NCBI RefSeq assembly: GCF_018129025.1
Contig: NZ_JAAEDI010000042.1
Coordinates: 1 to 44,661, forward strand
Source: Neoroseomonas terrae
GTDB lineage: Bacteria; Pseudomonadota; Alphaproteobacteria; Acetobacterales; Acetobacteraceae
Direction of reading: 5' to 3'
DNA length: 44,661 bases
The notes under the pieces were generated by a model. That model was not told the origin of the DNA, did not search any database, and was given only the letters and a program-made list of their open reading frames with translations. Shown piece after piece: positions 33,331-40,671 of the stretch; the first letter of the stretch is position 1, and the number at the start of each line of letters is the position of its first letter. The position numbers and the translations under genes are program-made.

Positions 33331-34308
33331 TCACTGGGCGGCGATGTTTGCGGCTCGGAAGACCTCGCTCCACTTTGTCAGCTCGACAGTGAGGAACCGG
33401 CCGAAGGCATCCGATGTCATGGCTTCCGGATCGAGGCCGTCCTGCAGGAACATCTCCTGGATCTCGCCGCTGCTGGCGACGGCGAGGAAGTCAGCCTCGA
33501 TCTTGCGTCTCAAAGCTACGGGTGCGGCAGTGGGCGAGAAGAAGCTGTAAAAGGTGCGTATTTCCACGTCGAAGCCGCTCTCGATCATCGTCGGAACGTC
33601 CGGCGTAACCCGATTTCGTATGGGACCGCTGCTCGCGATCGCCCGTATCTTCCCTTCCTGAACATGCCGGATCGACGTCGCGGAATCGTACATTGCGTTG
33701 ATGTGGCCAGCGAGAAGGTCGGTAAGCGCAGGTGCCGTGCCGCGGTAGGGAATGTGGGTGATCTCGATGCCTGCCCGCATGGCAAAAAGCTCCGCAGCCA
33801 AGTGCGGCGTTGCCCCGATCCCTGACGAGCCGAACTTCAGGGCACCCGGGTTGGCCTTGCCGTAATCCTGTAGTTCCTTCGCTGTGCGCGCGGGCACGGA
33901 AGGATGCACGAAGAAGATTCCGCCACCGAACGCCACAAGCGCCAGTGGTGATAGTGCCGCCGGCGTATAAGGCATGTTGCGCAACAGCAATTGGTTGGTG
34001 ACCATGCCGGTCGAGCCAAGCAGGAGCGAATGCCCATCGGGAGGAGCATTCGCCACTGCCGCTGCCCCGATGGCCGCCGCGCCGCCAGGGCGAGCGACAA
34101 TCACGACCGGCTGCCTCCAGACCTCAGCCAGACGCACGCCGAAGGCGCGTGCATATCGATCGGCGGGTCCACCAGCCGCGTAGGGTACCACGATCTCGAC
34201 CGGGCGCGTCGGCCAGGCCTCCAGCCCGGATGACTGCGCCGGAGCCGAGCTGGCACCGGAGGCCGCGACGAGCAGCCCACCGAGCATCGTGCGACGTTCC
34301 AAGGTCAT
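33331..34308 (-). CDS. TctC/Bug-family tripartite tricarboxylate transporter substrate-binding protein
   Basis: A 325-residue periplasmic protein with twin-arginine-like ERRTMLGGLLVAASGA signal and cleavage near APA-QSSG. Segments: TRPVEIVVPYAAGGPADRYA, ARPGGAAAIGAAAVANAPP, ALVAFGGGIFFVHPSVPA, ITHIPYRGTAPALTDLLAGH and TPDVPTMIESGFDVEIRTFY. Lies between the module E crotonase (12-base gap) and the dehydrogenases (38-base gap). Second binding protein of this operon, less like the first (35109-36134) than the two in module D are to each other. Confidence 0.93.
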   Translation of the reverse strand: MTLERRTMLGGLLVAASGASSAPAQSSGLEAWPTRPVEIVVPYAAGGPADRYARAFGVRLAEVWRQPVVIVARPGGAAAIGAAAVANAPPDGHSLLLGSTGMVTNQLLLRNMPYTPAALSPLALVAFGGGIFFVHPSVPARTAKELQDYGKANPGALKFGSSGIGATPHLAAELFAMRAGIEITHIPYRGTAPALTDLLAGHINAMYDSATSIRHVQEGKIRAIASSGPIRNRVTPDVPTMIESGFDVEIRTFYSFFSPTAAPVALRRKIEADFLAVASSGEIQEMFLQDGLDPEAMTSDAFGRFLTVELTKWSEVFRAANIAAQ

Positions 34309-34320
34309 GGTCGTCCCTGC

Positions 34321-35091
34321 CTATCGTCCGGTAAGCTTCGGGGCTCGCTTCTCGAGCGACGCCCGGCGGGCCTCCGCGGCGTCCTCGGTCCGAGAGAGTT
34401 CGTAGGTGAAGTTTTGCTCGAAGCGATAGGCGTCCTTGGGCGACATCAACTCGACCAGATTGCAGCTGTTCTTCGCGTACTTAATACCCAGCGGGCTCTT
34501 TCCCGCGATGTCGCCCGCGATGCGCATCGCCTCCGGCAGCAGCTTGTCCGGCGGCAGGCAAGCCTCGATCACGCCAAGCCGATAGAGTTCGGCAGCCGGC
34601 ATGCGCATACCGGTGTACATGAGCAGGCGGGTACGGGACTTGCCGAACAACTCACGCAGCATCGCCGCGCCGCCAGCGAGGCCGACATTGATCTCGGGCA
34701 TGCCGAAGACCGCCTCCTCGCTGGCCAGCATGATGTCGCATGACGCCATCAGGCCGAAGCCGGCACCGAGCGCAGCACCATTTACGGCGGCAATCACCGG
34801 CTTGAAGCACTCCTTGATGGCGTTGCCGGTCTCCCGCGCTAGGCGGTTGTGGCGCCAGTGGGACCCGGGGTCGTTCGGATCCGGGCGTTGCTTCAGATCC
34901 GCTCCGGCGCTGAAGATCTTTCCCGCGCCAGTGAGCACCGCAACGCGAACCTCAGGCATGTCGTTGATGCGGTCGAAGACTTCAATGATCCGATCGCGCA
35001 TCTCCCAATTGACCGCGTTGACCGGCGGGCGATCGAGGGTGACGAGCGCGATGTGATCGGAGACCTCGAACCTGACAATTTCAGACGTCAC
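34321..35091 (-). CDS. Enoyl-CoA hydratase/isomerase family protein (crotonase)
   Basis: A 256-residue crotonase: VTLDRPPVNAVNWEMRDRII, VLTGAGKIFSAGADLKQRPD, NGAALGAGFGLMASCDIMLA and VFGMPEINVGLAGG. The second catalytic Glu is present (MPE); the first position is Gly. GTG 35091 is preceded by GGGAG at eight bases, while the in-frame ATG 35148 would overlap the TctC gene. Similar in motif order and C-terminal AELYRLGVIEAC and DAYRFEQNFT to the module B crotonase, whose corresponding text is AELYRLGVVEAC and DGYRFEQDMT, so the two are probably paralogues. Confidence 0.9.
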   Translation of the reverse strand: MTSEIVRFEVSDHIALVTLDRPPVNAVNWEMRDRIIEVFDRINDMPEVRVAVLTGAGKIFSAGADLKQRPDPNDPGSHWRHNRLARETGNAIKECFKPVIAAVNGAALGAGFGLMASCDIMLASEEAVFGMPEINVGLAGGAAMLRELFGKSRTRLLMYTGMRMPAAELYRLGVIEACLPPDKLLPEAMRIAGDIAGKSPLGIKYAKNSCNLVELMSPKDAYRFEQNFTYELSRTEDAAEARRASLEKRAPKLTGR

Positions 35092-35108
35092 TGCACACGC
35101 TCCCTGAG

Positions 35109-36134
35109 CTACAGCCGGATCCCGGCATGCTGGATGACCTGTCGCCATTTCACGGACTCACCCCGCAGGATCCGGCGCGCCTCCTCCGAGGAAGTGCCTG
35201 ACGGAACGGCGCCCATAGGTGTCGCATGAGCCTCTACCGCCGGATCGCGCAGCACGATTTGGATCTCGTCGTTGAGGCGATCGACGATGGGCTTGGGGGT
35301 GCCGGACCGAACCGCGATGAAGCCGAATGCTGACACCTCATAGCCCGGCAGTGTGTCGCTGATCGTGGGCAAGTCCGGCATCAATCCGGAGCGGGTCGAT
35401 GTGGTGATCGCAAGTGCCCTCAGCTGGCCAGCGCGGACAAGTGGCAGTTGGCTGCCGAAATTGTCGAACGAGACCGGCACCTGGCCGCCGACTACGTCGT
35501 TCAGCGCGAGAGCGGAGCCGCGATAGGGCACATGCGTCATCCGGATCTGCGCCATGAAGGTCAGGAGCTCTGCGGCGAGATGAGGTCCTGAGCCAATACC
35601 GGCCGTTGCATAAGGCAGCCCGCTAGGCGTGGCCCTGGCCAATTCAATCAGCTCGGGAAGCGTATGCGCCTGAACGCTGGGATGAACTGCGATGGCGTAG
35701 GCCCCGCGCGATACGAGGCTCACGGGATCGAAGTCGCGGTCGGCGTCGTAGGGAAGGTTGCTCATCAGGATCGGCAGGATGGTGAGCTGACCAGGCGTGC
35801 CGTAGAGAAGCGTGTATCCGTCGGCGGGCGCGGTCGCGACGGCTGCGGCCGCAAGTGTGCCGCCTGCGCCACCGCGATTCTCCGACACCACGCTTTGACC
35901 GATGCGCTGGCCGAGAAGGCCGGCAATCACGCGGGCTCCACCATCGGCGGCCCCACCTGGCGCGAATGGGATCATCAATCTGACTGGTCGGTTGGGCCAA
36001 CTGCTCGCATCGCGAGCCTGCTGTCCCCACGCGGGGTTCAGAGTGGCTGATCCTCCCGCAAGTCCCAGGGCCCCGAGTAACGCTCGGCGCTCAAGCGTCG
36101 GCTGGCCGGCACGGCCACCGTCCGGTTTGTTCAT
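35109..36134 (-). CDS. TctC/Bug-family tripartite tricarboxylate transporter substrate-binding protein
   Basis: A 341-residue periplasmic protein; a longer N terminus precedes the ERRALLGALGLAGGSATLNP signal, cleavage near AWG-QQAR. Segments: NRPVRLMIPFAPGGAADGGA, SENRGGAGGTLAAAAVATAP, MTHVPYRGSALALNDVVGGQ and PDLPTISDTLPGYEVSAF. A GGAAGGAAG site precedes ATG 36134. First gene of module E, divergent from the LysR gene at 36252 across 117 bases. Confidence 0.93.
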   Translation of the reverse strand: MNKPDGGRAGQPTLERRALLGALGLAGGSATLNPAWGQQARDASSWPNRPVRLMIPFAPGGAADGGARVIAGLLGQRIGQSVVSENRGGAGGTLAAAAVATAPADGYTLLYGTPGQLTILPILMSNLPYDADRDFDPVSLVSRGAYAIAVHPSVQAHTLPELIELARATPSGLPYATAGIGSGPHLAAELLTFMAQIRMTHVPYRGSALALNDVVGGQVPVSFDNFGSQLPLVRAGQLRALAITTSTRSGLMPDLPTISDTLPGYEVSAFGFIAVRSGTPKPIVDRLNDEIQIVLRDPAVEAHATPMGAVPSGTSSEEARRILRGESVKWRQVIQHAGIRL

Positions 36135-36251
36135 CGCGCTTCCTTCCCCATCCGTCGTGCTTCAGGGGTAGCGGAACGGTAGCGGCAGCATGAGATAGCG
36201 GATACTGATTTATTCCTATTGAACTATGCAGAACCCTGATGGATCTCCCCG
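36135..36251. promoter_or_regulatory. Divergent promoter region of module E
   Basis: The 117 bases between the TctC gene (-) and the LysR gene (+) include an AT-rich block at about 36190-36225 (ATACTGATTTATTCCTATTG) which probably holds both promoters and the LysR site. I see no perfect dyad there. The shared ACTGAT element also occurs in the module D divergent region. Confidence 0.35.
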
Positions 36252-37178
36252 ATGAACCTGACGCAGCTCCGATCCGCCCGTGAAGTCGCACTGCAGGACT
36301 TCAACTTGGGCCGAGCGGCCCGTCGGCTGAATGCATCGCAGCCGGGGATCACAAGGCATATCCAGTTGCTGGAAGCTGACCTTGGCGTGGCAATCTTTGC
36401 CCGCAGCGGGCGTCGGCTTACGGGTCTGACGCCGGCAGGAAGGGCCCTGATGCCGCTCGCGGAGCGCATGCTGGACACGCATCACCAAATGCAGGGCGTC
36501 GCGCGCGACTATGCCACGGGTGCCAGCGGTGAGATCACCGTCGCTACCATGCACGCGCATGCGAGATACATTCTACCAGGGCCGATCGCGAACTTCGTTC
36601 AGGACTTCCCCCTGGTTCGCCTCCGGCTACGACAAGGTTCGCGCGCTGACGTCATTCGATGGTTGAGCTGTGGTGAGGCCGATTTCTCGCTCTCCAGTGT
36701 GCCCGAAGGCGCGTTCTCCGATTTGCAGTTCCACCACTGCTACGATGTGCACCGGGTTGTCCTGACACCAAAAGGGCACCCGTTGACGAACTGCAAGCGC
36801 CTCACCCTCGAAGACCTCGTCCAGTATCCGATCATCACCTACGACCATCTCCTCCAGGTGTGGGAGGTTGCGGGCCACGAACTGGAGCGGCGCGGGTTAC
36901 GGCCGAATTTCGTGCTGAGCGCCGTCGATGCGGACATCATGAAGACCTACGTCCGCTCCGGCCTCGGGATCGGCATCATCTCCAACATCGCATACGACTC
37001 CGAGATGGACGCCGACCTGGAGGCCTTGGACGCGCGACATCTGTTCTGGACCGCCCCCGTCCAGGTCGGTGTCCGCCGGCACGACAAGCTGAGTCCCCAC
37101 GCGCTTCATCTGGTCGGTTTGTTCGCTCCCGCAGTGCAGCGCGCGCTCCAGCTAGGCGGACGAAGCCTCACGACATGA
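36252..37178 (+). CDS. LysR-family regulator, CysB-like
   Basis: A 308-residue regulator, paralogous to the one at 27966. Helix-turn-helix: NLGRAARRLNASQPGITRHI. Effector domain: MHAHARYILPGPIANFVQDF, RQGSRADVIRWLSCGEADFS, YPIITYDHLLQVWEVAGHEL and AVDADIMKTYVRSGLGIGII. ATG 36252 begins MNLTQLRSA, the normal family start. Placed back to back with module E, which it most likely controls. The shared Thr/Met-His-x-His-Ala-Arg-Tyr pocket motif with the module D regulator suggests related small acidic effectors. Confidence 0.93.
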   Translation: MNLTQLRSAREVALQDFNLGRAARRLNASQPGITRHIQLLEADLGVAIFARSGRRLTGLTPAGRALMPLAERMLDTHHQMQGVARDYATGASGEITVATMHAHARYILPGPIANFVQDFPLVRLRLRQGSRADVIRWLSCGEADFSLSSVPEGAFSDLQFHHCYDVHRVVLTPKGHPLTNCKRLTLEDLVQYPIITYDHLLQVWEVAGHELERRGLRPNFVLSAVDADIMKTYVRSGLGIGIISNIAYDSEMDADLEALDARHLFWTAPVQVGVRRHDKLSPHALHLVGLFAPAVQRALQLGGRSLTT

Positions 37179-37189
37179 AAGGGCCCGGG

Positions 37190-37536
37190 TCGCGTCGGTG
37201 CGGGGGCCGCATCTGGCCAATGTCTCGCAGGCCAGTGGCAAGGCCGGCATGCGCGTGGCGGCATGCGGCGCCGCCGGCGCCGCCCCGGTGACGTTCCCGA
37301 TGGCGGCGCTGCTGGTGGCGGCCGCGGCAGTCGAGCGGGCCTATTGGGGGGCTGCACCGCAACGGCTCGTTGGACGTCGCCGGCGCAGAGCTTATGCCGA
37401 TCGTGCGCTACAGTTAGGTGGTCGGATTGGACGCCGCGCAACTGGCCGAGGAGCGACACATCGCACGGGTGGCCAGTGTGGTCGAAGTGGAAGGCGGGTC
37501 CGGCAGGGCCGCGTAAGCGCATGTCGCTGTTGCGGC
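37190..37536 (+). pseudogene. Unrecognised coding remnant with internal stop
   Basis: Codon pattern suggests former coding sequence. One frame reads VRGPHLANVSQASGKAGMRV and AACGAAGAAPVTFPMAALLV; another reads LHRNGSLDVAGAELMPIVRY, then a TAG, then continues VVGLDAAQLAEERHIARVAS to a TAA near 37514. I do not recognise the family. The frame change and in-frame stop indicate decay. Follows the LysR gene. Confidence 0.3.
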
Positions 37537-37557
37537 TTCGCTGATACCCGCTTCATT

Positions 37558-37710
37558 TTCCCTGCAGGGCCCTCTGATGTTCCCTGCTCGGGTGTGTAGG
37601 GAATTGCACCGGAGTGGCAGGTTTCCGCGCTCTCCAGGCGGGCGGCGCCCCCCGCCAAATGCGTGAGTCAACGCCAGTTTCCCTGTTTTTTTCCCTGAAC
37701 AACAGGGAAA
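37558..37710. repeat. Cluster of TTCCCTG repeats in both orientations with stem-loop
   Basis: TTCCCTG occurs at 37558-37564 (within the palindrome CCCTGCAGGG), 37580-37586, 37679-37685 and 37691-37697, and its complement at about 37703-37709. TTTCCCTGTT (37678-37687) and AACAGGGAAA (37701-37710) form a perfect ten-base-pair stem with a 13-base loop. I recall similar TTCCCTG-rich stretches in other alphaproteobacterial intergenic DNA, but the function is unknown to me. Confidence 0.55.
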
Positions 37711-37879
37711 CTCGGCCGCAGGCGACAGAGACAGGTTTGCGAAAGACTGCCCACACAACCATGCTAAATTGTTGATATTGAAGCATTTTACCTTCAGAAT
37801 GGGCCCTCGCGGTAAGGCCCAGAAATACCGCGGCTTTGCGCCGATATCGTTCTCGCACCCTGCCCGGGACACGCATGTG

Positions 37880-38130
37880 GTCCCAGATTCGCGGCGCCCC
37901 GCCGCGTCCGGCACGGCGGACTGCAGCACTGCATACAGGGCCACCTCATCGGCAGGGAGCCGTCGGATGCGGCCGATCACCAATTGCTCGAGATCGCTCG
38001 CGGGAAGACGGCGGCCCGTCGGCGATGAGGACCGCGGTGAGGCGATCAACGTTTGCGAACGCCGCGCGTGTCCGCTCGATCCTTGAAGCACGCGCGAAGG
38101 AAAAGGAACGCGTGGAAGAGAGTTTTTTGA
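37880..38130 (-). pseudogene. Possible serine-recombinase C-terminal remnant
   Basis: The minus strand contains RRLPASDLEQLVIGRIRRLP followed by ADEVALYAVLQSA. The Leu-Pro-Ala-x-Asp-Leu-Glu pattern resembles the segment after the zinc ribbon in large serine recombinases, where a short linker leads to the coiled-coil region. Nothing of the catalytic domain is seen and flanking frames do not continue the similarity. Tentative. Confidence 0.25.
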
Positions 38131-38519
38131 AACTGTCCAGCGGACAATGCAGCATTGCCGCCTGCCGCTAGCCTTCATCGCTAGTCCTACAGGTCGACCG
38201 TTCATCGTAGCGTCGTTCCCTCTGCGCGGCGCTGTTGCAGACGGGGCAGCCGTCATCCATGAAAGAACCCTTGCCGTTCACTTGCGGCTGCAGGCCAAGC
38301 GATTCGCCTCTGTCGTATCAACGACCGCTTAGGGGAACGGCGCATTGCTGTCTAAATGGCAGAATTGGGCGCATTGCCGACCGGCAGTGCCGGACCGCTG
38401 TCAGTCACCTTCAAACGCGATAATGCGAAACGAACATGTCCGCAGATCTTGCGGTCGCGCTCCTACGTTTGATTGTGACCACGCACCCACACGATTGCCG
38501 ATCGAGTTCACCCCGATCG
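38131..38519. other. Non-coding or decayed stretch
   Basis: I see no supported gene. A small hairpin, TGTCC-AGC-GGACA, lies near 38136-38148. Base composition is mixed and frames are short. It separates the recombinase-like remnant from the racemase fragment. Confidence 0.35.
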
Positions 38520-38748
38520 GACAAGGTCGCGCCGGCCGTGCTGGATGACGCCGTGCGCGGCTGCGTCAACGACGGAGCGCCCGATGCAGTGCTGATCTGG
38601 GGCACCAACATGCCGGGCCTGCCGGTGGTCGCGCCGCTCGAGGCGGAGTTCGGCGTCGCGGTGATCGATTCCTGTCGGTCGGCATATGGGGGCTTGCGGC
38701 GCTCGACCTGCCGGGGCTGCCGCAGGGTAGCATCTTCGGCTTGCTGTA
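38520..38748 (+). pseudogene. Asp/Glu racemase or arylmalonate decarboxylase family, C-terminal remnant
   Basis: The plus strand reads APAVLDDAVRGCVNDGAPDA, then VLIWGTNMPGLPVVAPLEAE and FGVAVIDS, then shifts frame near 38672 to SVGIWGLAALDLPGLPQGS and ends at TAG 38746-38748. The pattern of a Gly-Ala-Asp-Ala strand, Trp-Gly-Thr-Asn and a following Ile-Asp-Ser matches the C-terminal half of maleate isomerase/arylmalonate decarboxylase/Asp-Glu racemase proteins. The N-terminal half is missing and a frameshift is present. Lies 52 bases before the ureidoglycine aminohydrolase gene, so a racemase may once have belonged to that unit. Confidence 0.6.
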
Positions 38749-38800
38749 GCCGGGCACCGCGTTTCCATGATTTGCTGACGATCCAGTTCAGGACGACGCC

Positions 38801-39595
38801 ATGCATCCTCGCGACCTCACGCTGCCACCGGGCCGGCTACTACCTGGAGCGGTCGGCCACAACCGCGGGGTGGTCCGCCCGAACTACGCCTTTCTGCCGC
38901 CTGAAGGCGTGCTCAAGAGCCGGCTGCCGCAGTATGAGGCGACCGATGTGCGCTTCCTTGCTGCGCCTTCGCTCGGCGCGCGCTTCGCCCAGTTCGTATT
39001 GGAGATCGCGCCCGGTGGCGGCACCCGCGCCTCGATCGCCGAGCCCGGCATCCAGCACTTCTATTTCGTGCTCTCCGGTTCGGCGATCCTGCAGGTCGAC
39101 GGGCGCGCCGAGGAGAAGGACCGCGGCGGCTTCCTGTATGCGCCGCCCGGCATGCCCATCGAGATCCGCAACCAGGGGCAGGTGCCGGCCCGCGTGCTGG
39201 GGCTGCGCAAGCGCTACGAGGCCATCGGCCTACCGCCGCCGTCGGCCATCCTATCGCATCAGCGCGACGTGCCGCGCACCAATCATACCGGGCTGGCCGG
39301 ACGCGGCTTCCAGCACCTGCTGCCGTTCGGCGACCTCGCTTTCGACTTTGAGATGAACCTGATGTGGTTCGGCCCTGGCACCTTCTTCCCGGCGATCGAG
39401 ACCCACATCATGGAGCACGGCCTGTACATGCTGCAGGGCCAGGGGCTCTATCTGCTCGGCACCGAGTGGCACGAGATCTGGGCCGACGACTTCATCTGGA
39501 TGGGCGCGTACTGCCCGCAGCAGTTCTATCCGACCGGGCCGGACGAGGCAGCCTACCTGCTCTACAAGGACGTTAACCGGGACGTGGCGCTATAG
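38801..39595 (+). CDS. allE: (S)-ureidoglycine aminohydrolase, bicupin
   Basis: A 264-residue two-cupin Mn-dependent enzyme that releases ammonia from (S)-ureidoglycine to give (S)-ureidoglycolate in allantoin breakdown. The C-terminal cupin has AIETHIMEHGLYMLQGQGLY with metal ligands Glu200, His202 and His206, and CPQQFYPTG with Gln240; the end LLYKDVNRDVAL is nearly that of Escherichia coli AllE (YlbA). First cupin: PGIQHFYFVLSGSAILQVDG. Length is normal. AGGACG precedes ATG 38801. No other allantoin genes are in view, so it may act in a local nitrogen pathway or on a related ureido compound. Confidence 0.88.
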   Translation: MHPRDLTLPPGRLLPGAVGHNRGVVRPNYAFLPPEGVLKSRLPQYEATDVRFLAAPSLGARFAQFVLEIAPGGGTRASIAEPGIQHFYFVLSGSAILQVDGRAEEKDRGGFLYAPPGMPIEIRNQGQVPARVLGLRKRYEAIGLPPPSAILSHQRDVPRTNHTGLAGRGFQHLLPFGDLAFDFEMNLMWFGPGTFFPAIETHIMEHGLYMLQGQGLYLLGTEWHEIWADDFIWMGAYCPQQFYPTGPDEAAYLLYKDVNRDVAL

Positions 39596-39728
39596 GGGCC
39601 CGACCGGCGAGGCGTCCAGTGGGTGACTGCGAGGCGTGCGGCTCGTGGCGGCTCAAGCTTGCCCGGAGTCGGAGTCGCCCGACACAGTCGACGGTTCAAT
39701 ACCTCCAAGTGCGCGTCTGCAAATGCAG

Positions 39729-40661
39729 CTAAGCTACGCCAAATGGCATGGAAGCCGGGACCTCGCGGTCCTTCAGCTCATCGTAGAACGCGCGGAGGCT
39801 CGCAGTAGTCGGGCCGGGCAATGCGAACCGCAGGGTTCGTCCGTCTATCGACCGAACCGGCGTCAGTCCGCCGAAGGTCCCGGTTACGAATGCCTCGTCC
39901 GCCGCATACACGTCCGACAGCGTGAAGTTGCCCTGACGTAGTGGGATGCCGTTTCGACGGCATAGCGCGATGACGTTTCCCCGCGTGACGCCGTTGAAGC
40001 AATAGTCCCCTGACGAGGTGCATACCTCCCCATCGCGGACGAAGAAGAAATTCGTCGCGTTGCAGGAAGAAACGAAGCCATGCGGATCGAGCATCAGTGC
40101 CTCATCTGCACCTACCCGGATCGCCTGGAGCAGCGCCGTGATCAGGTTAAGCCGGCTGTGCGAATTCAGGCGCATGTCGAACATGTCCGCCGGCGAGCAC
40201 CGGATCGACGAGGTTGCGAGCGAAAGCCCCTTCGTCACGATCTCCGGACTCGGCTGCTTCCATTCAGCGACGATGACGAACGTCGCCGGGCCGATCGTGT
40301 GGCGCGGATCCTGGTTCGGTGCCTTCTTGAGGCCCCGCGTGACCATCAGACGGATATGGACGCCGTCCTCCATGCCGTTGGCGTGGATCGTGGTCCAAAG
40401 CGCTGCGGTCAGCTCGGCGCGCGTCATGCCGATATCAAGGTCGATGGCGGACGCACCCGCGTAGAGACGATCAAGATGACGGTCCAGGAAGCACAGAGCC
40501 CCTTTGTGCAGCCGCAGCCCTTCCCACACCCCGTCGCCCAGCACAAAGCCGGCATCGAAGACGGAGACACGCGCCTCGTCGCGCGGGACCAGCGCGCCCG
40601 ACAAATAGATCTTGACCGCCGCATTGCGCGGGTCAGCCGCGAAGTCCTGGCTGCCTTTCAT
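39729..40661 (-). CDS. Class IV aminotransferase (D-amino acid/branched-chain type) with atypical lysine region
   Basis: A 310-residue PLP fold-type IV protein: ARVSVFDAGFVLGDGVWEGL, HKGALCFLDRHLDRL, IRLMVTRGLKKAPNQDPRHT, ADEALMLDPHGFVSSCNATN (phosphate-side loop), DYCFNGVTRGNVIALCRRNG and ADEAFVTGTFGGLTPVRSID. The stretch expected to carry the Schiff-base Lys reads MRLNSHSRLNLITALLQA and contains no Lys. ATG 40661 is ten bases after the FAD oxidoreductase gene. Operon partners are amino-acid oxidoreductases and an amino-acid ABC transporter, so a D-amino acid or related amine substrate is likely. Confidence 0.9.
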   Translation of the reverse strand: MKGSQDFAADPRNAAVKIYLSGALVPRDEARVSVFDAGFVLGDGVWEGLRLHKGALCFLDRHLDRLYAGASAIDLDIGMTRAELTAALWTTIHANGMEDGVHIRLMVTRGLKKAPNQDPRHTIGPATFVIVAEWKQPSPEIVTKGLSLATSSIRCSPADMFDMRLNSHSRLNLITALLQAIRVGADEALMLDPHGFVSSCNATNFFFVRDGEVCTSSGDYCFNGVTRGNVIALCRRNGIPLRQGNFTLSDVYAADEAFVTGTFGGLTPVRSIDGRTLRFALPGPTTASLRAFYDELKDREVPASMPFGVA

Positions 40662-40671
40662 GGCGAGGCTC

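Noticed and set aside
39630..39720. Possible tRNA, suggested by GTCGACGGTTCAATACCTC
   Set aside because: The T-arm-like loop is present but its stem has mismatches, and no acceptor, D or anticodon arms of the right spacing could be found.
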